From contig CM055097.1 in the NCBI GenBank assembly GCA_029204225.1, forward strand, positions 72,965,716 to 73,029,715: 64,000 nt of DNA, read 5' to 3'. This document shows positions 43,301 through 55,703 of the stretch, one piece after another. The notes under the pieces are model-generated. The model did no database searches, was not told the DNA's origin, and saw nothing but the letters and a program-made list of their open reading frames with translations. How positions within the stretch are numbered: the first letter of the stretch is position 1; each line of letters opens with the position of its first letter. The translations under genes were made by a program, and so were the position numbers. Origin of the DNA: Diphasiastrum complanatum (Eukaryota > Streptophyta > Lycopodiopsida > Lycopodiales > Lycopodiaceae).

Positions 43301-43699
43301 ACATCCGTCCTTGACTGTCACAAACTGTAGTAGACCGCAATATTATGGTTTATGACCATCAACGACTTCCATCGACCATTCCAAACCGAAATCAATTTGT
43401 AACAGACCACAACAACCGCATTCCGACAACCGTATCCACCATAACCAGAGTGCACGAGTTTATTTCCACAATCCTACGACACTCTATGATCTGTCATAGA
43501 TCGCCCTAATGATCCGAATACTACAGAGGACTATCCACCAAAGATGGTCTTCCCATCTACCGAACATGCTTGATTTAACAAGAATTTCAGGATAAAATCC
43601 CAAGTCCAAGAGCCATCCACAAACCCATTCAACAGATGGGAAGCTACGCATTATGAAGCTCCATATGAGCGACCACAATTCCATGCTGCCGAATCATCC

Positions 43700-44900
43700 C
43701 ATGCAAGAGCTTACTTAAATGGAGCTTTCGCAAATAATGTTCCACATACTGAAAAAAAGGACCCCAAAGCTAGACTTACCTAAGTACGATGGTAACACTG
43801 ATCCTCAGAGATTTCTCCAAGTCTTTGAGAACGCCTGTGACATGTATGGCGAGACATCATCAAAGGCCATGGTACAGCTCTTCTCGATGACCATGATCGA
43901 TCGCGCACGAGAGTGATTTTTTAACCTTGATTGTGAAGATAAACGTGACTGGTTACTCTTGAAAGAGGCATTTATCAAACGGTTCAAGCCTTTTTGCTTG
44001 ATAGAAAGTCTTTGTCAAACTAAGTAATATCAAAATGACAAAAGACAAAAAAGTACGTGACTATATCGAACGATTTAAACGATTAAAAAGTTAGGTACAA
44101 GAGCAACCTACCGAGTCCATGCTCATCATTTGGTTCCTCGTTGGACTTCCCCGATGGATCAGACGTGAACTTCATTCCAATGATGAATATACATCATTGA
44201 ACAAGCCATGTCTGATGCCATTTGAGAAGAAGACGAGGGCTCAGGATGTTAAGGAACCACAAGAATGATGAGCACATTGTGCTGTCCAAGAAGCTCGACC
44301 AAACGATGACACACAAGAATAGTTATGGAAAACACAGATGGAATTGCTTATTCAGCAACACCAACAATAGATGGAGAAACTCACAAAAGAGTTTCAAAAC
44401 ACTCTTAAGTCTATCCAAAGTTTGATGCCAGGTCAGTTTACCCACTGGCCAGATCCATATACAAGAGTTGCCCAGACACATGAACCTCAACAACAGCTGG
44501 CACTCTTAGGACCACCACCATGAGGACAACATGATCTAGGAGCACAAAAAAATCGACACCCTTGAGAGTCTGCACACACACACCTGGTAGAAAACTCCTA
44601 CGATCAATCATATCATCATGATACATCAATTCCATCATCTGCCATCACCAGTATCAAACCAACAACTCATGCTCGTGCAAACAAGCTGAGTATTCCACAC
44701 CACAAGAAAACCCAACTCAGCTAGCCATCCAAGATGGTTACGCTATCGCCACCGGACCCATGAGCAACCATTGTGTTATCTGTGGCGAAACAGGACATTT
44801 TATGGCTAACTATAAAGTTAAAAACCAATACCATGTAGAATGTCCCGACTGTATTCGCAAACACAGCTTCAAAGACTGTCCTAAACAACCTAAATTGTGA
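43700..44900 (+). pseudogene. Ty3/gypsy-type gag (Gypsy-2)
   Basis: The open frame from 43719 reads PKLDLPKYDGNTDPQRFLQV and MVQLFSMTMIDRARE, then a TGA (43914) where a Trp codon is expected, and continues in frame as FFNLDCEDKRDW and LKEAFIKRFKP, the gag core. Many stops follow. Near 44775 NHCVICGETGHFMANY is a CCHC knuckle with its last Cys changed to Tyr, and near 44845 CPDCIRKHSFKDC is a second, shortened knuckle. No protease or reverse transcriptase follows; sequence changes at about 44900. The gag core differs from Gypsy-1, so two gypsy families are present. Confidence 0.75.
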
Positions 44901-45087
44901 AGATAAACGTGCTGAACTAAAACATCTGTGATAGATTGACGAACAATCAAAACTTTAAAATCCATTATCTTTCCTTTCCAAGAACTTCTATATATGTTAT
45001 CTGATCTTTTTCTTTTCCAGAACACGTCTTTTGAAGATGGATGCATCAATACCCATTGATACTTTCGATATATTCTAGGTATCCATT

Positions 45088-45171
<84 letters not shown>

Positions 45172-45364
45172 ATAATGAGATTGAGCATGTGATAGATCAA
45201 GGGATTTTCCTAGGTTTTGGAAAGAAATTCTTGATGCTTGTTCCATGCCAATGGCCTCTCAATGGCCATTTCTTACAAAGTAAGCAATTCAATTTTTTTT
45301 ATAGGGTTATAGAAGATCTAAGTGTCTCTGAGAAGGTAGTTGAAGGGTTTGATTCCAAGGTTGG
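44901..45364. other. Spacer with a long (CT)n; no gene
   Basis: Contains the 77-bp (CT)n at 45092-45168 and no coding motif. Confidence 0.4.
45092..45168 (+). repeat. (CT)n microsatellite, about 38 units
   Basis: Uninterrupted CT run. No LINE end is attached. Confidence 0.95.
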
Positions 45365-45509
45365 ATCTTCGCTTTCAACCTTTTCTCCATTTATCTTCTA
45401 GGTTGGTACCCATAGTAGCAACTAGGTCTATTATTTCATTTCATGGGGCCATTGTAATTGCAAAAGAGACCTTAGAAATCAAAGTAAAAGGACACTTGGC
45501 CTAGAGGGC
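45365..45509 (+). repeat. Copy 1 of a 145-bp direct repeat flanking Copia-5
   Basis: The segment from CTTTCAACCTTTTCTCC to CTTGGCCTAGAGGGCT is nearly the same as 50287-50428. Here it directly abuts the 5' LTR start of Copia-5. Confidence 0.8.
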
Positions 45510-45739
45510 TGTGAGAAATTGTCAACTAGTTTGATCTAGTTCATTTGGCAATTTAGGCCAATATGCATAGAGATAAACTTTATAAAGTTATTTTTAGTCT
45601 AAGTTCATTTGAATTATCACTTTTGGAAAGTGTGGAGTTTGGGAAGATTCAAATTTGAGTATTTTGGTACATTGAATCTAGTCTATTTGTGAGTAAGATT
45701 TTAGATCTAGAAGTTTCCAATGTCTTCATGTTTGGTCAC

Positions 45740-48700
45740 TAATGTTGGAGATATTGATCCTTCGTGGATTGATCATGTGGAGGAAGCTCACACATGACTT
45801 TTTACAAAGAGTATTTCACATCTTTGTTGGCATATGGAGATGACAAGAGGGTAATCTACATGACCAATGATGGCAAATCAAAGAGATTGGCACAATTCCT
45901 ATTTTTCTCTCTACAAATAGAAATGTTCATTTGAAGGATGTTTTGTTCATACCTTCCATTACTAAGAACTTACTTAGTTTTAGCCAAATGATAAGCAAGG
46001 GTCTTAAGGTTGAGTTTCATGGTGATACATGCTTGATCAAGAAAAAAGATATTGTGATTGCAATAGGTAAAAGACAAGGGAAGTTAGTCCAACTAGATGC
46101 TTGTGTTATTGCTAACCAAGTTGGATGTGTGGCAAGAGAGCCGATGTCAATTCAAGAAATTTGGCACAAGAGGATGGGGCATCTCAACTTCAAGTCCTTG
46201 GATGTAATGGCAAAAAATCAAGTTGTGATTGGTCTTCCAAAGTCCTTAACTAGCATCAATCATGTTTGTGAACCATGTGCTTTGTCAAAGTCACATAGAT
46301 TATCTTATACTAGATCTACATCTAGATCTACTATGCCTTTCAAGTTGTACATTTGGGTATTTATGGTGTTACTACTATTAGCAACAGAGGAGTTAAGATG
46401 TATGTAACTTTATTGATGATTTTAGTAGATTTTGCTGGGTATATCTACTAAAGAGCAAGGATGAAGTGTATGATGTCTTTGTCAAATTCAAGATTGCAAG
46501 GGAGGTCCAATTCTCTACAATGATCAAGTGCTTGAGGAGTGACAATGGTGGTGAGTATATCTCTACCAAGTTTAAGGCTTTTTGGGATGGGTATGGGATC
46601 AAGAGAGAGTACGCAAGTCCAAGGACAACACAACAAAATGGAGTTTCCGAGAGGAAAATGGATTGGTCGAGAGGAAGAATTGAACCTGTTGTGACGGTCC
46701 TAAAGCTATGAGATTGGGTGCTAATCTTCCAAAACCATTTTGGATCGAGCTTTGTTGTGTGGTAACTTTCTATGCAATAGGTGGATGAGTGTTTTATTAG
46801 ATGGAAAGATCTCTTTTGAAATGTTATTTGGAATAAGGCCAAGTGTTAAGTTTTTTAGAACTTTTGGATGCACTTGCTATATCAACATAACATGTACACT
46901 TGATGATAGGACAACGGAGGATCCATCATCAAGGAAAGGTATATTTTTTGGCTATAGTGAGGTCAGTAAAGCCTACAAGGTTTATATTACAGCTTCTACT
47001 AATAAAGTGGTCATTGGAAGAGATGTCATTTTTGATGAGGGAAATATTCCAAAGGTGTCTTTAATTAATGGTGTTGTGGATGGATCTAACATTCTTGATG
47101 TTGATGACATGGATGTTACTTTGAATGATGTTGATGAAGGGCTTTCATCAAGTCAAAAGCCAAGGAGGACATCAAGGCAAAGGCAAACACCTTCAAGGCT
47201 CACATATGATGAGAAAGGTAAGCAAGTTGTTGGAGGTACAAACTATGATCTCCTAACCTCTTTTGATGAACCTACATGTGTAGATGAGGCAATACAAAAA
47301 GAGGAGTGGATCCAAGCAATGGATCTTGAGTATCAAGCTCTTATGAAAACAATACATGGAGGTTGGTGGAATTATCTAAGGACAAGAAAGCTTTTGGATG
47401 CAAGTGGATCTTCAAAGTGTAGACAAACAAAGACGGATCAATCAATAAACATAAGGCAAGGTTGGTGGCTAAAGGATATGCACAAGAACAAGGTATTGAC
47501 TATGATGACACCTTTGCACCCGTGACAAAGATGGTAAACATTCGGGTCATCATCTCTCTTGCAACTCTTTTTGGTTGGGATCTATGGCAATTGGACATAG
47601 CTAATGCATTCTTGAATGGTGATCTTGAGGAGGAAGTGTACATGGAGCATAGGAGGTCATATACCACCGTTAGGGGCGTGTCCAACATATACGTCCAATA
47701 GGGCAAGACAATGTGACAAGAGTGCTTCGGCACGATCCACAGCCATGGCGAGCCTAACACAGCATAGGGACCCTGTCAGCAGGCCCCATGTTGGGTCCCA
47801 ACATGCAGTCAGGGCCCAACGTGGAGCCAAGGTGAAAGGCCACATTAGTGCCATATGGCCGACACTTGGCAGTGTGCATGCTACCGGTCCTCACACTGGG
47901 CTAGGAGGGGCTTACTCCACATCGGAGAGTAGGCAAGGTTGGGTGGATCAGTTAGTGTTTGCCCTACTATGGTGTTTAGATCTCTAACAAGTTACGAGCC
48001 CGTAACCAGTGCCAAATCCTAGAGAACACAAGAGGTCAGATACCATAGTTAGGGGCATATCCAGCGTACACGTTCAACATGGAAAGATAGTGTGAGTAGT
48101 GTGCCCCGGCACGGTACATAGCAATGGTGGGCCTAACATAGCATAAGGACCTTGTCAGCAAGATAGGGCCCCACGTTGGGTCCTGACGTGCAGTGCCACG
48201 TGGCTGACACTTGGCAGTATGCATGCTACTAGTCCTCACACTAGGCTAGGAGGGGCTTACTCCATATCGGGGAGTAGGCAAGGTTGGGTGGATCAATTAG
48301 TGTTTGCCCTACTGTGGTGTTTAGATCTCTAACATATGACAAGCCGAATCATGCTTGTTTTATACAAAAGAGTTTGTATGGGCTTAAGCAAGCACCAAGG
48401 ATTTGGTATGCTAAGCCTCAATTTTTTTCATGCGAGTGAAAAATCTTCATAGAGAGCTTGCTTGCACAGGAGCTTAACACATTTCTACTCTCTCTCAAAA
48501 CTTTGTTATGAGTGAGTATGATCATTTACTTTGTTTTAGATTTGTTGGACATTATGTTACTATTCTTCTAATCTATGTGGATGATATCATATTGAGTGGA
48601 GGCAACAATCAAGATATTGATGATATCAAGATTGCACTCAAGGAGGAGTTTGATGTGCATGATCTTGGACATTTGCATTATATCTTGGGAATAGAAGTGT

Positions 48701-49535
48701 TTAGATCTTCTCAATCTACTTTCATTTGTCCAAAGAAGTATGCTAACTCTATTCTAAAAAGATTTTGTATGGTAGATGCTAAGTCTTGTGATACACCTAT
48801 GGAGTCAAATGTAAAGCTCACTATAAGAGGTAATGAAAGATCCTTCGAGGACATTACTCTCTATAGGAAGCTAGTTGGTTCACTTATATATCTAACCATC
48901 ACAAGACCTGATCTAAGCTATTGTGTTGGTAGATTAAGCCAATTTATGCAAGATCCTAGTGCAGAGCATTGGAAGCTAGGCAAGAGGGCATTGAGATACA
49001 CCTTGAGAATAAGAGATTTTGGCATTGTTTACAATGGATCATCACCTAATTTGTTTGGATTTTCGGATTCAGATGCAGGAGATCAAATGGATAGGAAGTC
49101 CATAAGTGCACATGCTATCTTTATAGGTGATGGAGCTATCTCATGGATGTCAAAAAAACAAGCTCATTGTCATCTTGTGAGGCCGAGTACAAAGCACTTA
49201 CATCATGCACAAAGGAGATGTTATCGATCAAAAAGATGTTGAAGAATTTTCACTTGTTGGATTTTTTAGAGAGTCCAATCATCTTTTGTGACAGCCTATC
49301 AGCCCAAAGATTGGCAAGTAATCCTATCTTTCATGCAAGGAGCAAACATATTGAGATGACATCTCATTTTGTGAGGGAACAAGTCATGGCAAAGGAAGTG
49401 GAGCTTCAACATGTCTCATCAAGGGAGTGTGTAGCTGATATTTTCACCAAAGCACTTGGAAAGATTTGTTTACAAAGCATAGAACATCACTTGGTGTACT
49501 GTCAAAGTCTATGCTTAAACCAGTTGAAGAGGGAG

Positions 49536-49565
<30 letters not shown>
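45740..49565 (+). pseudogene. Copia pol of Copia-5 (protease to RNase H), many lesions
   Basis: Protease remnant: NVGDIDPSWID then a lost active-site triad (about 45745-45800). The pre-integrase piece is open at 45931-46407 (IWHKRMGHLNFKSLD, CEPCALSKSHR). Integrase core RSDNGGEYIS and QQNGVSERK is at 46520-46660. The linker and start of reverse transcriptase are open at 46740-47525 with TEDPSSRKGIFFGYSE and [35 protein letters not shown] (to 47650) is then cut by the TRIM-like insertion and resumes at 48338 with KPNHACFIQKSLYGLKQAP. A further insertion of about 55 bp lies near 48420-48470. YVDDIILSGG is at about 48578. The RNase H SSCEAEY, ADIFTKALGK and C-terminus end at 49538. Frameshifts and deletions preclude a product. 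Confidence 0.88.
47663..48332 (-). mobile_element. TRIM-like insertion of 670 bp in Copia-5
   Basis: Removing this segment would restore the copia reading across SY/DKPNH, and the host word CATAT is duplicated at 47658-47662 and 48333-48337. It consists of two similar direct repeats (47663-47987 and 48042-48332; both contain GCATGCTAC, CTAGGAGGGGCTTACTCC and TTTAGATCTCTAACA) around a 54-bp centre. On the minus strand each repeat starts TGTTAGAGATCTAAACACC, and next to the second repeat the centre carries TGGTATCTGACCTC, close to the tRNA-Met primer site TGGTATCAGAGC. That is the plan of a terminal-repeat retrotransposon in miniature: two short LTRs, a primer site and no gene. The repeats differ at many bases, so it is old. 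Confidence 0.65.
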
Positions 49566-50270
<705 letters not shown>

Positions 50271-50286
50271 ATAGAATTAAATCTTC

Positions 50287-50428
50287 ACTTTCAACCTTTT
50301 CTCCATTTCTCTACTAGGTTGATCCCCATAGTAGCAACTAGGTCTATTATTTCAATTCATGGGGCCATTGTAATTGCAAAAGAGGCCTTAGAAATCAAAT
50401 TAAAAGGACACTTGGCCTAGAGGGCTAG
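50287..50428 (+). repeat. Copy 2 of the 145-bp direct repeat flanking Copia-5
   Basis: Nearly the same as 45365-45509, with a handful of substitutions and small gaps. It lies just beyond the 3' LTR, whereas copy 1 lies just before the 5' LTR. Confidence 0.8.
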
Positions 50429-51750
50429 GAATGTGAGAAAATATGTTTGAAGAGAACTATACAACATGTTCAATGTGATGAAAAATGTGTCTTGTATATA
50501 CAAAAATTTCTCAAAAAATCTGCAAGCTATCAAAGTTCCAATACATATTGGTGTGTTTTGAGCATAGTAAGAGTTAAGACATAACTCTCAAGGGTCAACA
50601 CCCTTTGATCTAATCTAGAGGTCATTAATTCAAGATATAACACTTAGATCCAACTATGTGCTAGACCAAATTAGTCGCCTCTCTAATATCACAAATGTCT
50701 GCACATGGATCTCAAAGCTTAGAGAAGGTTAAACACATCTAAAGGAGATCAATACATTAGAGAATGAGTTGAGAGTGGAAACCATGATACATTGAAGTCA
50801 AAATTGGAAGATACATATTGTATACTAAACTTCTTCAACTACTTCAATTGAGAAATAAATCTATATGCTAATCTAGAACAATTACTACCAAACGACTAAG
50901 CTATCTCAATCCCATTATCTTAGGTAGATATTGAGTCAAGATCTTTTTTTCACTATTGTACTAATTTGATCTTACAGTTGCATATCTAGGCAAGGTTCAA
51001 GTTAATTTAAGTGACTAGTCTATTTGCCCTATTTGAGAGTTTGCCTCCCCATATCTAGCTACACCTAATTGAAAGGCCAAACATTGACATATTGACTTGA
51101 AAATTGTAACACACCTAAGACCAAGTGCTTGGCTTAGACTCAACTTTGTAATTACTAGTGCAATTGCCATAGTACTAAGATTAGTGAAGTCAGACCACTA
51201 CAAGTTGCAAAAACGATGAAGCCCCCTTTTTATACGAAGAAGCCATACAATATGACTATACTAATACAAAATATCTCTAATCATACTTTAGGATGAGCAA
51301 GCATGCTGACAATCTAGAAACATTTGCCCCTTCATATAAATGAGTTGTAGCTTTGATTCTCATGCTTGTTTCACCTTCAGTTCTCATGTCTTTGACATTT
51401 TCTTGAGTTGTGAAGTTAGCTTCTTGTCTATAATTGTATTGTGCATCATTTCTATTGATTGGAGTGGTCTCATAAGGAGGACAAATGCTAAAAATCTAAT
51501 ATGCAATCTATTAGCCACCACTTGGGCTATTCCAATGATCCAAAAACGGCCAAATCTAGTCTATGAATTCAAAAATCAGAATTGATCAAGTTTGTATACC
51601 TATTTAGGGTTTTTATCTACAAAAGATCCAATCTACAAATGCAAGAAACTCAATTTTGGTGTAGAATCCTCTCTAGCATGCTCTAGTCTTGATATCTTCA
51701 CCAAATTGTCGATAGATGTGATTGCCTCCTTCATAACCTGAAACACAAGT
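50429..51750. other. 1.3 kb without a recognisable gene
   Basis: AT-rich sequence with no conserved motif on either strand. Near the right edge (51757-51775) the minus strand reads TTTCACATGGTATCACAAC, a remnant of an LTR end and tRNA-Met primer site of the Copia-1 type. Confidence 0.4.
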
Positions 51751-51796
51751 TGTGATACCATGTGAAATATTTGGGATCAATTCAGATCCAAATCTA

Positions 51797-52814
51797 CTAT
51801 ATTCCATTATGTGAATTCAGTTTGGAAGTACCTTCACCTTCAATTTTTGGTGAGCTGTTGTCTCCAAGGTGAACGAACTTCTTGGTGTTGTAGGTCGAAT
51901 AGTCGATAAACCATTCTTGATGGCATGTCATGTGTTGCGTTGCTCCAAAGTCGAGGAACCAATCCTTTGATTGTTCGACGTGGTGATGGTTCACCATGAA
52001 GGCTTCTTGCTCTGCATCGTCAATGACATTCTATTGTGTTGATTACATAGGCTTGCTGATCTGGCTACTTCTTCTTGTCGTTCTTGAACTTCAAGATTCG
52101 ATAGTCCTGGATGTCGTGGTTTGTCCTCTTGCAGTAGTTGTAGAATAATCTCTTTTTGCTCTGATCAGGTTGCTGATTCCGGGACTTCTATGACTACTTC
52201 TAATTGTTGTCGAATTGTCGGCGGAAAACTTTCTTCTTTTGATGCTTCTTAGTATTCTTCTTAAAGAATAATGCTTGTGAGTCGTTGATGGAGAACGAGG
52301 ATGATCCATTCCTTATTGTATCCTCCTATAACGTTATATCTGAGTGTGTAGTTATCATAATCACCCAATTTTCGTATGAGGATGACAAACTAGAAAATAA
52401 GGTCATTACAACGTCAGAGTCTTCGATCACTGAACCTATTGTCATCATCTGTTCCATCAGAGTCTTGAATTGATTAATGTAATTTTGAACAGAATCACCT
52501 TCTGACATTCTGAGAGAGAACTTTCTCCTTAGATGCAGCTTCGAAGTGACATCTCTCACTTCGTATAGTGTATTCAATATATCTCAAGCATCTTTCAAGG
52601 ATTGAGCTTGTCTGATATGGCCAATCTATGTGTCGTAAGGGTGATCAAGGCTTCCATTTGGAAATGACTTGCTCATTGACACTGAGAATTATTCGGTTCT
52701 AGTTTCTCAAAGTTTTTTGGCCATCAGTACTACTCTCATCTTGAACTTCCACAAGTGGTAATTTGAACCCTCGAGTTTGTCTACCATTAGAGCAGACTCT
52801 GGTTGCGAATCCAT
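51797..52814 (-). pseudogene. Copia gag and protease (Copia-6, 5' half, inverted)
   Basis: The start is the ATG read leftward from 52814 (MDSQPESALMVDKLEG, NYHLWKFKM), a typical copia gag opening, 150 bp from the primer site. The gag body follows in two frames (LRRKFSLRMSEGDSVQNYIN and LFSSLSSSYENWV at 52577-52326), then a basic stretch (52309-52091). The protease remnant DWFLDFGATQHMT (about 51960) has Ser replaced by Phe in the D-S-G triad, and VHLGDNS follows. The frame ends at 51797. The matching integrase and later domains lie on the other strand at 53640-55700. Confidence 0.85.
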
Positions 52815-52968
52815 TTGGAATTTTAGGATGAGTGTATGCAGATAGTGTATTGTGTGACTGAAAACTATTATAACAAAAGTCTACACTATATCAGAACTAT
52901 TGTTTTGATAATGTACATTTTAATGATAATATCTAAACGCTTTGATACCAGGCTAAATCTCTGATACC

Positions 52969-53004
52969 ATGTATCAGATAAATAGAGAGATACTTCTGAT
53001 ACCA
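52969..53004 (-). promoter_or_regulatory. Two tandem tRNA-Met-type primer-binding sites of Copia-6
   Basis: On the minus strand TGGTATCAGAAG (53003-52992) directly follows the LTR end TTTCATCA, and a second TGGTATCAGAG (52979-52969) follows about 24 bp downstream. Only the first is at the LTR border. Confidence 0.75.
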
Positions 53005-53215
53005 TGATGAAATTTGAGGCAATGCGTGTCGCGACAGTGAGAAGCGAGAAAAATCCTCGGTGCATGCAACTACATATATCGTATTCAGATCAGATTCGAA
53101 TGAATCAAAATCTGTCTTACTTGATTACAACTTCGAAGTCACTAGATCAAAACCATCGATTTGATAGTCATGCACGAATTTACTGAATTATAGATTTAGA
53201 TTTTACGTGCGGAAG
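53005..53215 (-). repeat. Partial 5' LTR of Copia-6 (inverted copy)
   Basis: The reverse complement matches 56500-56730, the end of the 3' LTR, through words such as AAATCTAAATCTATAATTCA and ATATGTAGTTGCATGCAC. Similarity stops at about 53215, so most of the LTR is missing. Confidence 0.8.
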
Positions 53216-53639
53216 TGTAAAGCTTCTGTAGGTTGTTGCAAAAAATAGTGTATTTCTACAAACGTTGCAAAGACAATGTATTTCTGCAGACTGATAGAAA
53301 ACTCTGATTTGTTAAAGTCGTTGAAGATGGGCAGGTCTTCAATGTTCTTTAAATTTTTGAACTTGATGTTCGAATGTGAAAAAACAATATGATTGGTTAC
53401 CCTTTAGTCTTTGTCCATGGATGAAGATCAGTCGAAAGCCTGACATAGTCATCCTTCAAATAGTTTGGTTGTTTGATTTATGTAATTCCTATAGGTATTA
53501 GATGAGCAGACATAGAACCAAAGGAGGTTGCATCTGACCCTAGATCAGTGACAAAAAATGTGTAGGAAAAAATCTTGAAATGAAAATAATATCACCAAGG
53601 AGAAAATTGTGAATTTAATTTCCAACAAGTTGCAGACAG
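53216..53639. other. Junction region of Copia-6, no motif
   Basis: AT-rich sequence between the truncated inverted LTR and the integrase segment; probably contains the inversion breakpoint. Confidence 0.4.
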
Positions 53640-55700
53640 ACAAGAAGATTAAAGAACTAAGGAGCGACAATGGTGGCAAATACATCTCGAATAAATTCAA
53701 AGACTATTGCTCGGCCAACGACATCGAACAACAGCTTGTTGTTTCTTATTCTCCATAGTCGAATGGACTGGCAGAAATGACGAATAGGACCTTAGTCAAA
53801 TCTACCAAATGAATGATAACTCATGCTTCATTGCCCAAATGGTTCTGGCAACATGCTGTTTCAACATCAACTTACGTGCATAATCAATGTATAACTAAAG
53901 GCCTCCCTGACAACAAAACACCTCATGAAGTCTAGATAGGATCCAAGCCTTCATTGAATCATTTGAGAGTATTTGGATGCACTACCTATGCTCATGTCTT
54001 GAAGTACAACAGAAAGAAACTAGACGAGCATTCATTCAAAACTAATTTTGTTGGCTACCGTGTTTCTAATGGAATGTATAGATTGTACAATATAGATACC
54101 TATAAACTAACAGGGATGTGGCTTTGAAGGGCAAGGACCAGATGCAATCGACTATTTCTACCCCAACAATTGATTCTTTTCAGAAGACAATTTCTATTTG
54201 TTCTAGTAGTCACTCTGTATAGTCAGACCTAGAAGAAGAAGAAGAAACTGCAACATAGGAGCAGTCGAATCAGCTGACACAAAGTCGAGTTTCAAAGCTA
54301 GAAACTTCAACTAGAAGATCAACTTGACTTTGAACTCAGCCTGTTTGATACACTAATGCATTCACTCACTATTCTATTCAAGAGCCAACCACAGTTGAGG
54401 AAGCTATGTCACAAGCAAATTCGGATCTCTAGAGAGAAGCAAGGGACAAGGAGTACGACTTGTTGCTAAGGAACAACACATGGACTATCACCGAGCTACC
54501 AGCAGACAAAAAAGTAATCGACTGCAAATGGTCTTCAAGATCAAATATAATGCAGACGACAATATCAATAGAAGGAAAGCTTGACTTGTGGCCAGGGGAT
54601 TTTCACAAGTTCCCAATATCGACTACTTTGAAACTTTCAGTCCAATTGTCAAGCACATCTCTATTCGATTGTTACTTTCGTATGTTGCTACAACAAATCT
54701 TGAGATACACTAGATGGATGTACAAATAGCATTTCTCAATGGAGTTATCGAGGAGGAAATCTATATGACCCAACCAGAAGGCTACATCCTCAATGGTCGA
54801 GAAGATCAGGTACATAAACTCCATAAAGCTTCATATGTTCTAAAGCAATCATCTAGAGCATGGTAATTGCAAGTTTGTACATATTCCCATGGATCCAAGT
54901 CTTAAATTATCCAAGGAGCAATGCCCTTAGACTAATGAGCAATGCCCTTAGACTAATGAGCAATGCCCTTAGACTAATGAGGGGAAGGCAAAACTGAATG
55001 GGTATTCATACCAATCAATTACCGGATCTCTGATGTATACAATGATCTCAACTAGGCCAGATCTTGTATATGCCATCAATTCCTTGAGTCAATCCATGAC
55101 CAACCCTGGTACGATCCACGGGAAAGCTCATTTTTTAGTAATCAGGTATGTACGAGCTACTATCAACCTATGTATCTACTATGGTGATGATAATTCATCC
55201 GATATCCATACTTCATGGATATACAGATGCGAATTGGGCATGCGATGTCGACGTCAGAAAATTGACTTCTGAATTTGTCTTCTTGTTTAATAACGGTCCA
55301 ATGTCTTGGAACAGTTGAAAAAAGACCTCCATCACAATGTCATCCACCGAATCCGAATACATTGTTGTCTCTCAAGACACGAAAGAGGCAATATGGTTCA
55401 GAAACTTATTGTTTGATATTGGTCTCAAATAGTCTGTTCCAACAATGATAGAATGTGATAATCAGAGTGCTATCGCATTATTGATCAATCCTAGAATTCA
55501 TTCTAGAATCAAACACATCGAAATTAAATATCACTACATTAGGAGGAAGATACTCAACAAGGAGGTAAGTCTGAAATTTTGCAAAATATAGTGCATGGCA
55601 GTTGACATATTCATGAAAGGATTAAATCATGAAGCACACAAGAATTTTTGTGCTATCTTGAACTTGCAAATCAAGGCATTCAAGGATCTAGATAAAGGGG
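53640..55700 (+). pseudogene. Copia integrase, reverse transcriptase and RNase H (Copia-6, 3' half)
   Basis: Integrase words ELRSDNGGKYISNKFK and SNGLAEMTNRTL (53650-53795), then LRVFGCTTYAHV and a linker. The reverse transcriptase starts NNTWTITELPADKKVIDCKW (54470) and frameshifts to FLNGVIEEEIYMTQPEGY (about 54730-54785). The YVDD region is deleted near 54860. ISTRPDLVYAIN (55045) and MAVDIFMKGLNHE (55595) mark the RNase H end. A 27-bp piece around AATGCCCTTAGACTAATGAG is tandemly repeated three times at 54910-54980. Several stops and deletions; no product possible. Confidence 0.85.
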
Positions 55701-55703
55701 GAG

